NCBI GenBank assembly: GCA_022592435.1 | Contig: JABYQS010000122.1 | Coordinates: 1 to 64,000, forward strand | Length of the DNA: 64,000 bases | DNA from: Cerioporus squamosus | Taxonomy: Eukaryota; Basidiomycota; Agaricomycetes; Polyporales; Polyporaceae | Reading direction: 5' to 3' | Shown here: piece after piece, positions 24,794 to 36,216 of the stretch | Layout: every line of letters begins with the position of its first letter | How positions within the stretch are numbered: the stretch's first letter is position 1 | Made by a program: the position numbers and the translations under genes | The notes under the pieces: model-generated | What the model saw: the letters and a program-made list of their open reading frames with translations, nothing else | Told to the model about the DNA's origin: nothing | The model's database searches: none

Positions 24794-26654
24794 TCATAAC
24801 TCTCTATGCCGCACGCGCATAGCCTCTTCCCAGACCGGATGCTCCCCAAGAATCAGGTCACCTTGCGGTTGACCAGACATTGACTGGAGATATTCCAGCA
24901 TGCAGAGCAGGATAGCCATGGCGAGGATGTCGAGACCTTGTCCATGCTTCCGATAGATGTATCGCACGCGTGCCTGCCATTGCTGACGGGAAGCAGGTAG
25001 CTCCAGAAGGGAACAATAAGATCAGCAAAAGATAGCGGCCATCACAGCGGGGAGAAATACTCTACCTTGTACTCGTGAACTGGGGCCGTAGTGCGTTTAT
25101 TCGGTGTTGTCTTGTCTGTTGCTAAATTGGGATCAAGGGGAGGGACCGCTCGAAACTACAGTGTATGGTTACGAAGATCCCGACATCGCAACCAGGATAA
25201 ATACTCACAATATTGTTGACTAGGACCGTCACGGCGGTAAGGCACAAGAAGCCGGCCTTTGTCATGAACTCGGGTGGGAACGCCACCCAGGGCAGGTTCG
25301 TGGGGTAAGAAGTATAAGGGGAACCTCGGGATGGCTCCGAACTCGTACTCGGCTCGACAAGGGCTCCCGGGGCATCGGAGTCAACGACATGGCCAGACTC
25401 CCCAACGTCTGTCAATTGGGGAGGCATGGAAGAGGGTGTAATATCCAGATGTTCCGAATGAGCGGGCTCGCTCGAAGACACCGGAACGAAGCCCGGGTCT
25501 GCACAGTCAACCTACACCGGCGAAGTCAGGAATGTTCTCGAGCCACAAGAGATGCATGCATACCGCTACGCCCGAGGAATCCGATGCATATGGCTCCCAA
25601 GAGGTGTCGCCCAACTCGTCGGCCAGCGAAGGAGCGAGGTCTGAGTGACTGCTGCCTGATGACGGATCGTCAGAGCGAGATGGATCGGTTAGGTGCACAT
25701 CTGAGCGGTAGCTTGACGAAGGTTGGGATGTAGAGGGATAATCTATCAAAGTCGGTAGAAGAGACTGAATGTCATCACCAGCTTCGGGCGGATCCAGGAA
25801 TTGCAGACACGGAGACGTGCTGCGCGGGCGAGTGTGCTCATCCTGTGTAATTTCAAGTGCAGCCGCGAGTTCTTTCGCACCGTCTGCCTGAAGTTGAGTA
25901 ATGGCCTCCTCGGTCTTCTGCGCCCACCGGCCGAGACTAGATAACACCAATGTCAGCGAAGCCACATCCGCCTTGCTGTTCGCTGCTTGAGCCTTCAGGA
26001 CATTGCTGTCCAACTCCATCTTCTTGATTCGGGACTGCAAATCTTCCAAGCTATCTTGGCATTTGGTTTGGAAGTTCTCTAGAGCGCGGCGTTCAACGTT
26101 GAGGTTTCCTGTAGACGCATCCTCAGACATGCCACTCAGAACAAAGGAGACGGTGAACTTGCCTTGGGCCTGACGATAGGACAGCTTCACCGGTTGCATC
26201 TTGGTGTCGCAATTTTTCCGAATAGATACCAACTCGTCCTCGATATGCGTCAGGCGTTTCTCGAAAGCATTCTAGTGGGCATGGTTATTTTTGTTTTCAG
26301 GCCACAACAGAGCTTGCAATAGCTTTACCTGCGTGCGTCGAATAGACAGAACAGCTCTGTAGAGGTCCGCGTTGCTAGAGTTCAGGCTTTCCAACTGTTT
26401 GCGAGCCTCTGAATATTCTGCATCCCACCGCGCCCCATCATCATCGTTCTTCGGACGCTCCCTGTAGCGACAGTGAATGCTGTCGAAGCAAATTGAAGGT
26501 GGCGCACTTACCCGATGAATTTGAACACCTCCAGCGATATATCATACGGCAACGGCACAGAGAGCGAACCAATCTCGCGTGATTGAGAAGTGTCTTCCAT
26601 CTCGTCGACTTGCCTGCAGTCAACATGGTGCTCTTGATGAGGGAGAGAAGACAT
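24794..26654 (-). CDS. Coiled-coil protein with hydrophobic C-terminal helices
   Basis: Start at 26654 (MSSLPHQEHH). Exons follow in frame through FKFIG, then ERPKNDDDGARWDAEYSEA, then NAFEKRLTHIEDELVSI. A long coiled coil (FQTKCQDSLEDLQSRIKKM and onward) is followed by a Ser/Asp-rich linker, then a hydrophobic stretch FLCLTAVTVLVNNI (near 25210-25260) and a last exon with LDILAMAILLCMLEYLQS, ending HREL at 24794. The two hydrophobic helices suggest membrane association or an amphipathic hairpin. No family is recognised. It lies directly upstream of the transposase, same strand, where CACTA elements often carry a second protein; whether it plays such a role is unknown. Confidence 0.65.
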
Positions 26655-26915
26655 GGTGGTGGTTGGGGACAAGTCGCACATCGCCGTGGTTTTGACATCG
26701 CGCTCAAGGAACAATGACGCTTGTCTGCCAAAGCGCTTTGCCTGTTTGTGTCCGGCGCGCGGTGAGAGGCGTGAGATCCGGTTGATGTGCCACCACTCAC
26801 TTTCGGGGAGCAGGAACATGCATGAATTATGTGGAGACTACACTACAGGACAGGAAAAAGTGGCATGGTACAACGGTAGCAAGAGCAATGTCGTGACGTC
26901 TTGAGTTGGAAGGTC

Positions 26916-28135
26916 TTATGAGCTATCTATACAACGGTTGAGCAGACGACACAGTGGCGCGAAGACGAGTGAGAGCTTACCTTCGGCATTGAGGCGCACG
27001 AACCAGTGCTGGCGGATCCAAGAGGGGTTCTTCCTCTTTCTCGTCAGGGATAGCAGCCTGCCGTCAGATCTCCGGTAACCAACGTAGATTGGCATCCAAC
27101 GGGGCCCTCGACCGTCTGGAACCCAGATCCAAAGTTGAGACTTCCTGCTGTCTAGCGTATCGCGGCGGTAAAAGACATCGCCGAGTAAACACTTCTCTTT
27201 GACGAAGTGAGGGGGTTCCGGAATTGCAACTGCGCTCCTGATCTCGAACCAGGCCGTCACAACAGTGTGGGTTGGATCGAGGCTGTCGGGCCGGTTGCCT
27301 GTCTTCCTGGCCAGGAACTTCCCCCAGACGCTTCAACCAACACGACGAATGTCCATGACTGCATGTCACTCACCATTTGCGTCCGCACCGAAGACGACCG
27401 GCCTCGGGAATTGCTGGGACCTGGTGCGTCGTTCTCTTCCTCCTCCGAGCCCTCCAGCTCCACCCCCTCCTCCTCGGTCTGTTCGTCGTGTTCGACGTCA
27501 GAGGATATATCAGTAAGAGGTGAAGGGGGAGCGGATCCGAGATCGTCGCAGCGGCTACTTCCATCTTCAGCGCCACTCATGGCATCCGACCCCGCCGGTA
27601 AAGGAGCAACATGAGTATGGTCGATGGAAGGCACACACTGAGCGGGAGAGCATGGTGTGATCACCAGAGGCGTGACCCGCCTTGAGCGGGAGCGTTGCCG
27701 AACTGCCCCGGGACTCAAGGACCTTGCCGTGGCAGAACTTTGCGCACGCGACGATTGAGGGTCGTCACGGTACTCGCCACTACTGGATACCAGCGAGGCG
27801 CAGTTGTCTGACGCTTCCGACTTGACGTCCAGAGCAGGGCTGGCGGTGGCTTCCTCAGCGGGAATCTGCAATATGCCAGTGGCCACCACTCACCTGCGTA
27901 GGCGCACAGGTGCAAATTTCCTCGCGATGGTTGGCTGCGCGTCATTGTGGAAGTCTGGAGGTCGTGGAACAAGCATCTCCAGGTTCGTCGTGCGGTGTGC
28001 AGTGACAGTTGTGGTAGCCGAGAAGACGAAGGCAAGTGTGCGCGAACGCATTCGCCTCCGAGTGCAGGACCGCAGTGCAAAGAAGACACATAAGAGTACC
28101 GTGAACGCGGCGATCGTGAATGCAGCCAGCTGCAT
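26916..28135 (-). CDS. Unknown protein X: N-terminal TM, low-complexity linker, beta-rich domain
   Basis: Likely start at 28135 with a hydrophobic segment (LAAFTIAAFTVLLCVFFAL). A Ser/Glu-rich, Arg-rich linker follows (27380-27880), then a C-terminal globular domain containing TAWFEIRS, LLGDVFYRRD, WMPIYVGYRRSDGRLLSL and NPSWIRQHW. The same ordered motifs occur in the neighbouring gene at 28708-29986, so the two are paralogs. Exon joins near 27880 and 27370 were not fully resolved; one candidate intron (about 28 bp) is suspiciously short. Function unknown. Confidence 0.6.
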
Positions 28136-28707
28136 AGCGGAGAAGTGGCAAGAGAGTGGCGTATGTGGTGGTCGGAGAATGAGAAGAAAGAATAAGCGCG
28201 CGGCCGGCACGCGCTGTCTTCTCCGCGTGACATTGACTTTGGTCAATGTCAAAGTTACAGCATGTATAGCGCGAACATTTTATCACGCAAGAGAGTACCA
28301 GTTGCAGAAAAGGGATTTTGGTAGTATCAGAATTCATAAACACTACAATACAGACGGAACACGAGGAGCGCGGCGCATACGAGTCAGAGGAGACGAGGAC
28401 GAGGTACAAAGAACAGATCAAAAGTCGATGGTTATAGGACAGAGCAGCGCGTCCTGTTCCACACTATCGTAAACATACATGAGAAGAGAGAAGTAGAGAT
28501 CCAGAAACGCAAGGGTTGGAGGCACTGGGAACACGAGACGGAAATAACGGGGGCCTTGGGACATTGCATGGAACAGCGCGTTTGCGTCCACGTAAAGCTA
28601 CACTTGACTGATGTGGGACTGATTGGAGGTGTGCGAGGATGACTGCAAGTAATCAGTAGGAGCAAAGGCAAAGGACAGCAGACGGGGAGACTTACCCATC
28701 AAGGCAC
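28136..28707. other. Spacer between the X and Y genes
   Basis: No gene is supported. It holds the upstream region of X and the downstream region of Y; small ORFs lack coding character. Confidence 0.4.
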
Positions 28708-29986
28708 TCAGGACCCACGAGCTATTGCGGCACAACGGCGCAGGTTGGCCAAGTATTGGCCCTCCTGCACCCAACTGGGCTCTTGCTCTCTCGGCGTAAT
28801 GCTGAGCCTGTAGCCGTCAGCACGGCGGTAGCCAGTCTTGACAGGCCACCACCCAAAGCGGCCATCTACCCCAACCACGCGCAGGAAGAGTTGAGGGTCG
28901 GGGTCGCCATTCATGGTATGCATGAATACATCACCCAGTGTGGGGTTCTCTAGCGATGACGACGCTGGTGGCGCACTGATGCGGCTCTCTCCCTTGGTGC
29001 TGAACCAAGCCATCATGACTACTTGGCCGCGGCTCTTGCGGCTCTTGGTCTGACGCTTAATCAAATCGTTGACCTAGCGAAATTCTTTAGGCTTGAACTT
29101 CTGCGATAACAGTGATACTTGTGCATACCTGCATGGCCACGTCGCTATCGTCTGTCTGGACGAGGTCGATTGGGACTGACGACGCCTCCGGAGATGACGC
29201 AACGGAACGATCCGACGAAGAAAGGGATGAGGAAGACGACGAACGACGAGGAGACGTTCTAGTTTGTGACCGTCCAGGACCCGGCGCCGGCGCGATGGAT
29301 TGAGAGCGAGCACGAGAGGTAGACTTGATGCTGGGAGGCGTGCATTGCCTTGACTCTTGAGCTCTACCTTTGCCTTTGCCGGTGGCGGACGTTGCAGCAA
29401 CGGGCGTGGACGGTCCAGCAATTTGTTCCCGGCTTGCAGCAGCCTGGCCGTCTGCGAAGGATGGGGAGCCAACAGGTGTGGTAGATCGAGGAGGGATTGC
29501 AGAGGTTGCGGAGGGGAGCCGGACCGCCCGGACACGAGCTTGTTTCTGTCCCGTAGGGGGCGGCGTAAGGGGAAGGGGGTCGTCAACAGGCTTGGGAGTT
29601 GCGGCAGCGACGGCGATAGTACGGGAACGAGGAGCCTTGGAGGGATTTGCTTGCACAACACTGTCACTGGCAGTAGCAGTGGCATTGATAGCCCTGGGGA
29701 AATATCAGCCACAGTCGGATACAGCATGCTGCTTGAGGACGCACTTCCTCACTCCACCAACGCGACTCGGCTCGCGGTGACCCGATCGCGACCGAGGTCG
29801 TTGCGCGAGAGGAATAGCGACCTGCTCTTCCTGACGTCCACGTGCGTCCGCCCCTGGCACCACAGCATGTCCGGCACGCCGCTCTTCGTCCAGGAGCTCC
29901 GCCCGAAGGAGTCGAGCATAGAGATAACCTGCTAGCAGCAGAGAGAAAAAGGCGACAAGAGTGGTCAGATCAATGTTGACCTCCAT
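28708..29986 (-). CDS. Unknown protein Y: paralog of X with N-terminal TM
   Basis: Start at 29986 with a hydrophobic helix (LTTLVAFFSLLLAGYLYARLL) followed by an Arg/Glu-rich segment. A Ser/Pro/Arg-rich linker spans 29120-29660. The C-terminal domain has MAWFSTKG, TLGDVFMHTMNGD, WWPVKTGYRRADGYRLSI and EPSWVQEGQY, aligning in order with gene X. The shared pattern is AWF-LGDVF-W.P...GYRR.DG..LS-PSW. A cytosolic or nucleoplasmic globular domain tethered to a membrane is the likely layout. No known family is recognised. Introns lie near 29705-29755 and 29065-29130, borders approximate. Confidence 0.6.
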
Positions 29987-30573
29987 TCTATCCGGAGAGG
30001 AGGGAGGGAAAAGGTGAAGGACGCCACTCACCGACACTCAGCAGCTGCTGCCATATACTCCTGCGTACAAAGGCATTGATGGCGTGGAACTCAGTAGCCG
30101 AGACAAAGCAGTGGACAAAGGTTGTGGCAAGTCGGTGTAGTGCTGCGCGGAGTCGCTTGAAACGGTGCGGTGCTGAGCGGTTCAGTGTGTGATCCAGTGT
30201 GTAGCAGCAGGTAGCAGCGCTGTGCACGCCGAGCCTCTATTGCCGATGTTCTGTACTGAGCTCGAGGAGGTGGGAGAGAGCGAGGGTAGAGGATGGACAT
30301 GGCAACATGACAGGTAGACGCCAGCCGGGCAACTCGAAGCGCCCTATGAGTAGCACGGTCTACGGTCCTTCGCTCGCTCATGCTTCCTGCATGGATGCCC
30401 GAGTAGCGTTGGTCGAGGTCTTCCCGCACAGGTGTGAGTGATATGTACGCGGGCAAAAGACAATAAATAATGCAACGGTGACAATACAAATGGAGAATGT
30501 GTCGGCGGTACTGTACAGATGCGTCTAGAGATAGTCCAGAGGAGTCGTCCCTACGTCCCACTAAGCCCTCCCC
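29987..30573. other. Spacer inside the giant element
   Basis: No gene is supported. It lies upstream of gene Y and downstream of the P1 gene. Confidence 0.4.
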
Positions 30574-31545
30574 TCAAGCTTCAATGGATTCGGGTAGATC
30601 CAAATCATGAACATCGTCAGGGGCCTGTGACCCAGCGGTGGGTTGGCGTCGAGTAGGCACGGTGAAGCGCACGTCCTTGTGGCCGGGACGCCTGAGCAGA
30701 CACGTCTGGCCATCCCTTAACAGGAACTTTTCGTGGCCAGGCAGGATCTCGTCTGGCCGGACACCGAACGCACTGTCCAGATTCGTGATGCGTGTTAAAC
30801 CGAGCGCGGAGGATGGTCCGGAGCGGTTCGGGACGGCCAACAGCTCGAACTTAAAAGGAGAGTTGACAGGCAGCCCTGTTCGGGTATCGACGAAGTCCAG
30901 GCAGTACTCCCGTGCTAGCACACAGCCGGGAAACAGCCGAATAGAATAGGGACTGTTCGGGATGGGGCGAAGGAAGACGTTGCGCTCCGTGGGTCCGGGC
31001 TTCAGCTGGAACGGCGAGACTCAGGTTTCCGCATATTTCGCGCTAGCGTAACCACGTACCCCTGTAATACGATTGGACGGCATACCAAGTGAAGTCCGAG
31101 CATAATCCATCACAGCTTCTAAGCTCCCCACCTCCTGAATAGCAAAAGCGAGTTGCTCATCCAGCCACGTGCCCAGGTTGGCCCGAGTCCCTGGATACTT
31201 CGTGGTCGCCAAGGTGATAAGTTCAAAATCATTGCGAGGTCGAAAGCCGGGGAAGTTGAAGCCGATCATCTGCTGACAGATATCGCGCAGATCTTGACCT
31301 GGCTTTGTGGTCGGTAAAGCGAGGGCGGATAATGCGGCAGTGGAAGACGACTGGGAGGAGCACGAGGGGCGGGATGATGAGCCTGAAGGGCGGGAGGAAT
31401 GGGACGATGAGCCTGAGGGGCGGGAGGGAGGTGATGGGCCATATGGCGCATATCGGCCGGCAGCCTGACCACGCAGACACATCAACAACTGAAGAGCAGC
31501 TACGATAACTGACAACCCACTGCAGTGACCGAGGCACGCCTGCCT
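30574..31545 (-). CDS. Unknown protein P1 (paralog of the gene at 33348)
   Basis: The downstream exon ends at 30574 and contains YSIRLFPGCVLAREYCLDF, KFLLRDGQTCLL and VRFTVPTRR. The upstream exon (31285-31068) contains DICQQMIGFNFPGF, NDFELITLATTKYPG and GMPSNRITG. The intron is about 31017-31067 (GTACGT...CAG). The same motifs in the same order are found in the plus-strand gene P2. Upstream of DLRDICQQ lies a Ser/Pro/Arg repeat region and a hydrophobic stretch (LSVIVAALQLLMCL) that could be a signal anchor; the start is not settled because this part lies in a local duplication. No known family. Confidence 0.55.
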
Positions 31546-31770
31546 GAGGTGCCGCGCACATCTTGATTTTCCCTTGAGGTCGGTATAGCGAGTGCGGATA
31601 GAGCGGCGGTGGAAGAAGACTGGGACGGGCGGGAGGGACGGGCGAGAGGGGAGAGATGAGGGTATGTTGATCTGCCCGCACCCTGACCCTATAGACGCAT
31701 CAGAAGTGTAGAGCAGCGACAATGGTTAACAACGTACTGCAATAACCGTGGCGCGCCTGAATGACATGGT
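31285..31770. repeat. Local direct duplication (unit about 230-250 bp) in the 5' part of P1
   Basis: Two imperfect direct copies share GTCGGTA(A/T)AGCGAG(G/T)GCGGATA and, further on, GAGCAGC(T/G)AC(G/A)AT with TGCA(G/A)T(G/A)ACCG. The duplication covers the low-complexity 5' part of P1 and confuses its start. Confidence 0.6.
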
Positions 31771-32092
31771 TGGGGGTGCGGCGACGTAGGAGGACATCTT
31801 TGAAGGATTCCGAGGAGATGGGGGATGGTTGTAGTTCGAAACAACCATGGGCGCTCGTTGTAATTCGAGACAACCCCGGGCGCTCGGCCTCTGATGTCCG
31901 AGTGGGAAGTCAACCTGTCACGCGTCACATCTGCACTGCCATTGGACTCGGCAGGGCGAACGAACATCTTCCGATTCCAGATCGACTTGTATCAACATGA
32001 GAATTCAAACCCGTATACGTAAGTTCCGCGAGGTAAGTAGTGTGGTATACAACGCGGCATGCGGCGATGACAAGGTACCGTACAGCGTGCGT

Positions 32093-32977
32093 TCAAGCCT
32101 TGGAGCTCGCTCCTCCCGTTGCCCGACCCCTTGCACCGCGCTTCGCCCGACCCCTCGCACCTCGTTTCGCACCTCCCTTTATGCGGCCGGCTGCACCACC
32201 CCGTGACGACTCACCGCCTGCACCATCGCCCGCCTCGCCCGGTTCGCCCGGTTCGCCGGCCGCTGCATCATCGTCCTTCGGTTTTCCCATCGCCTTGCGG
32301 TAGTTCTGGACCTGGGTTGCGTACCGGATATAACGGAAGACCCAGTACTTCCCGTTAGGTTTGATGGGCGGTGGCTCCAGCTGCTTGTCCTTGCGGCGCT
32401 CGTGCTCGTGGTAGTGAAGATCACGAGGAGGGCCACCCGACGTGGGGGCGGTTCGTCTGATCTCCACAACATGGTGCCAGGAGAGGCGCCATCCGATGAC
32501 CAAGACGCCGCCGACGACATAGCCACCCAAGAGCGCTGGGACTATCGCCGGTATGACGATTGGTACATCCCATCGCTGCAAGTGCGTCTGGCCGAGGTCG
32601 GAGGCAGTGATCGCCCACATAGCGGCGTTCCCATCGGCGACCCACACTTGGTCGAGCACCGGGCCCGGAAGGAGGGTGGCTTCGATGTATGCGAAAGTAG
32701 TGCCCCAGACAAGTACGCATGTGGTGATGCGGCGCCGTCTCCCCATTGCGTCTAGGATGGCATCCCAGATTCGCTGGAAGTACAGGTCCCCCATCCGTTG
32801 ATTAGGACGGAGAGAGCCGACTGAGCCCAGGAACCAGCCTCCGGGGGGAACGTCACGACGCTTCGGGCCGCGGCGCTTCCGGCCCCGAGGTACAGGCCCC
32901 GGTATGGCCACCGGAACCAGAGTCATGTCGACATCCTCCACCGCGGCCTCCGGGTGTTCGTCCACGTCTATATCCAT
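32093..32977 (-). CDS. Putative multi-pass membrane protein with basic Gly/Arg tail
   Basis: Start taken at 32977 (MDIDVDEHPE); an upstream exon ending in a TTCTAG junction is possible. An acidic N-terminus and a basic RGRKRRGPKRRD stretch (an NLS-like patch) precede two hydrophobic segments (CVLVWGTTFAYIEATLL and IVIPAIVPALLGGYVVGGVL). The tail has a GEPGEPGE run and a repeated K/RRGARGRA motif, ending SSKA. No family is recognised. Together with the SUN and WD40-TM genes it adds to the unusual number of membrane proteins in this element. Confidence 0.6.
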   Translation of the reverse strand: MDIDVDEHPEAAVEDVDMTLVPVAIPGPVPRGRKRRGPKRRDVPPGGWFLGSVGSLRPNQRMGDLYFQRIWDAILDAMGRRRRITTCVLVWGTTFAYIEATLLPGPVLDQVWVADGNAAMWAITASDLGQTHLQRWDVPIVIPAIVPALLGGYVVGGVLVIGWRLSWHHVVEIRRTAPTSGGPPRDLHYHEHERRKDKQLEPPPIKPNGKYWVFRYIRYATQVQNYRKAMGKPKDDDAAAGEPGEPGEAGDGAGGESSRGGAAGRIKGGAKRGARGRAKRGARGRATGGASSKA

Positions 32978-33347
32978 CGTCTGGAGGCCTAGAAACAGGT
33001 CAGTCACGTTCGGCGACGGTCCGTTGTGTCTAGAAACGCTCACTCATTGTCGGACATAGAACCTGTTAAGCAACAGAATGAGACTTGAACAGCGAAAGGA
33101 CAGGTGCCCTGTACGGACTCACCTTTGGCTGTACGCGATGTTGGGGTCGGGCAGCATGGGAGTGCCTCCAACTCCATGCAGTATATATATCTGTCCGCAG
33201 CGGCCCTGGGACCCCATGTACCGACAGCTTCCGTCCTGGTGTTCCAACCCGTGAGCAATCTGATTTGGGAACTGTATTGACCGTCCGCATGGTGCACGGC
33301 GCCCGGCACATTGTCGTGGGAACAGGTGCCTGCAAGTTTTGCCTGGA

Positions 33348-34221
33348 ATGAGAACGCTTCACCCCGGGCCTGCGATCGATATCCGACTTCACCTCCTCTC
33401 CTCTCCTCCCCCTTGTCTACCCATGGGCTATACTCGTATGTCCCCCTGCTCCTACTGTGGGTTGTGGCTAATGAACCTGCAGCAATTCGGGAGCCCCCGA
33501 CCTGGGGTGAGGTCCTACGACAGCAGTGTCAACGGTACCCTAACTTCCACCCTGAAACTCCCTTCGAAATCTACGCGCTCGGCCTGGCTGGTCCGCTGTT
33601 GCCAGCACCAGAAGATGCTTCAAAGAGCACGATTCGTGCCTTCCTGAAGAACACTTTCGATGAGATCCTTCGAGAGCATGACGGTGACCTTCTTTTGGTG
33701 GAGGAGATGGTCCGTAAATTCCTGCAAGACCCAGCACACATTACGGGGGTAAGTGGTAATCGATTCGCATTCCCTGCAGGCTCTAGAACTGACATGATTG
33801 TATACAGAAGCGACCCGTCAATCCTGATGGATATAGGGTCAGAACGGTGCCCGGGACAAACTACAGCATCCGGATGTGGGAGGGCTCTCGCCAGGCAGCG
33901 GAGTGGGTGTTCGAGGTCTACGACAACCAGACTAACAGTCCCTTGTGTCCCCCCGAGGGTACCATTCAAGTTTGGCATGTCCCTAACCCCGGTTGGGGGG
34001 AAGGGTACCCAGCCCGTCACGAGATCGCACCTTTGGAGGACTTGCTCAACAGCTCCTTGGGAGGACGGGCGAAAGGGAAGACGTACCTTCTCCACGATGG
34101 AGAAACATGTGTCGTCAACTTTAAGGAGAAGAACACGAGCATCTCGTTCACCGCACCCACCCGCTCCCTAGGTCCCACTTACGGCAAAGAGGGACATGAT
34201 CACTACACGCTTGACTTCTGA
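33348..34221 (+). CDS. Unknown protein P2 (paralog of P1)
   Basis: Best model: start at 33348 (or 33423), intron GTATGT...CTGCAG at about 33436-33483, then TWGEVLRQQCQRYPNF, TPFEIYALGLAGPLLP, FLQDPAHITG, intron about 33750-33808, then NYSIRMWEGSRQAAEWVF, TYLLHDGETCVV, ISFTAPTRS and the stop at 34219-34221. P1 shares FEL-ITG-YSIR-(F/Y)LL.DG.TC-FT.PTR in this order. The two genes are divergent and about 1.8 kb apart. Length is about 250 aa, probably soluble. Function unknown. Confidence 0.65.
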
Positions 34222-36216
34222 CGCAGTACACCTTTACCGCTACAAATCCATGTACACTCTTACTCCAGTCTCGTCCGTGATTGTTCATATCTATTGCGCC
34301 TTCACCGTTACAAATGCACCCATACTCCAGTGTCATATCGATACTGTGCCCCTCGAATATGTCTTGTCTAAACTCGAGATTGAATACTACGCTTCCAGTA
34401 TACGATTTGGACTTCATCGAGCACATCATGGGATAATCCAGCACCTGTACGCTCTTCCTCTACGCCATCTGCCTACCCCGCCGCAGGTCGGAGCCCCCAC
34501 TAACACGCATACCTTGACGCCTATCCCCGAATAGCCTGCGGGGCTTCGTACGGCGGTGAAGAGCGCATGAGCACGGCGTGCGTCTTGTAGGCGCAAGAAA
34601 CTGGGACAGGACCTGACTGCGCGTCTTGTATGTGGGGGTAGCGGTATACCATGTGTTGCCATCCAAGTGCGTGCCGGATGCGCGGATCCAATGTAAGCTA
34701 CACTGTGACGAGCTAGTTAGCGGCGATGTAACGCAGAGCTCAGGGCGCTTCCTGGGAGAGACGCGAAATCGGTCAGGGACGTACCTCGCTCTCGTCCAAC
34801 TGTACGAGCATCGTCGGGGTTGGTATGGCATCAATGAAGCCAATGGGCGGCTGCGCAAACGTAGCGTGTCGAGACCGCTAACCAAGTGGCGGTGGTCGCC
34901 GCCGCGGTTGTCCTTCAGGCGGGAAGCAGTCGCTATTGGGGAACGCGGGCTGGGCGTACGCAGCCCCGACGCAGCTGCGACGATACTCGGCGCCGGCGGA
35001 CAGCATTGGTGACCACGGCGACGATAAGCACGAGCTCGAAGATGCCGAACGCGCTATAGACGCCCATATTGCCGTTCAGGGTTCGGATTGCAGTCTCTCG
35101 TCGTCGTCGTGGGTGCTCGCAATCCCAACGTTCGGTCTGCAGAGGGCCCGCCGTTTGATCACAAACTAAGAGGCAACGGGGGGTTGAGTGAGAATACGAA
35201 CCTGCAATATGGTGTGATATAGCACCTCATTTCCATTGCTGTCCTTCCTAAATAGCCTCCAAGACGTTCATGTGTCGTGTGCGAGGCGGCATCGAGAGGC
35301 TGCCTCAGAGGGACAAACCTGCAAAAACGTGAGCGCTTGACTTTGCGCAAATTGGACAAGATCGGCGTGCAATCGGCGTGGAGCCTCGCAGAAGTCTGCA
35401 GCGGGCTGCAGCGGGAGGGACCCAGCCCATGCATAAGCAGGCAGACCGCAAAAGACGAGCGGGACCCGCAACCGTCATTCGCAAAGGAGGCATCGCATAG
35501 GCATGCACGGGAGGGACCCTACCCATGCATGACCCGATGGAGGGCACGAAGACGAGCGGGACCCGCTCGTCTTCGCGACGTGCAATCTGCGCGGAGGCTC
35601 AGACGACCGACGGCAACGGGAGGGACCCTGCCCGTGCGTGATCAGGCAGACAGCAAAAGACGAGCGGGACCCGCAACCGTCATTCGCAAAGGAGGCATCG
35701 CATAGGCATGCACGGGAGGGACCCTACCCATGCATGACCCGATGGAGGGCACGAAGACGAGCGGGACCCGCTCGTCTTCGCGACGTGCAATCCGTGCGGA
35801 GGCTCGTACGACCAACAGCAACCCGCCCACCACGCCGACGACGAGCCGGAAGTAACGACTTACATTTGAATAAGATTTGCTTGCGGTAGAAAGATTGGAG
35901 GGTATACAGAACGGAAAGACTTGAAATTGACGAGAGCTTGCTTGAAGCAGAAGCGGGAGGAAGGGAGGAGGTCGCAGGAGGATTGTCAATCTGGAGGAAG
36001 ACAGTCTCAGTGGGAGAAGAAAAATTGTGGCGCGAAGATCTTATCTTATCAGGAGCGGTTCTCGGTATGACGTCGTCGGCATGTCTCTAAATTTAAGGCA
36101 GAATGCCGTCCGGCCGGATCCATTGACATCTCGGTTTCACGCAGTGAGAACGATCCTTGTCGACGTCACGAATGATATTGTCTTATATTATGATAGAATA
36201 ATTTGAGATACATGGT
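34222..36216. other. Region without a resolved gene; small hydrophobic ORF on minus strand
   Basis: A minus-strand frame at about 34935-35070 encodes MGVYSAFGIFELVLIVAVV, a possible membrane helix, and nearby splice-like signals (GTACGT at about 34780, acceptor TTAG at about 34885) hint at a multi-exon gene, but no continuous model was found. The remainder is occupied by the direct repeat described next and by the downstream region of the TET/JBP gene. Confidence 0.35.
35395..35815. repeat. Tandem direct repeat, two copies of about 210 bp, each with a palindrome
   Basis: Copy 1 (about 35400-35600) and copy 2 (about 35610-35815) are nearly identical, sharing CATGCACGGGAGGGACCCTA and CGCAACCGTCATTCGCAAAG. 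Each copy includes a palindrome, CGAAGACGAGCGGG around ACCCGCTCGTCTTCG (35549-35577 and 35754-35782). Confidence 0.8.
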
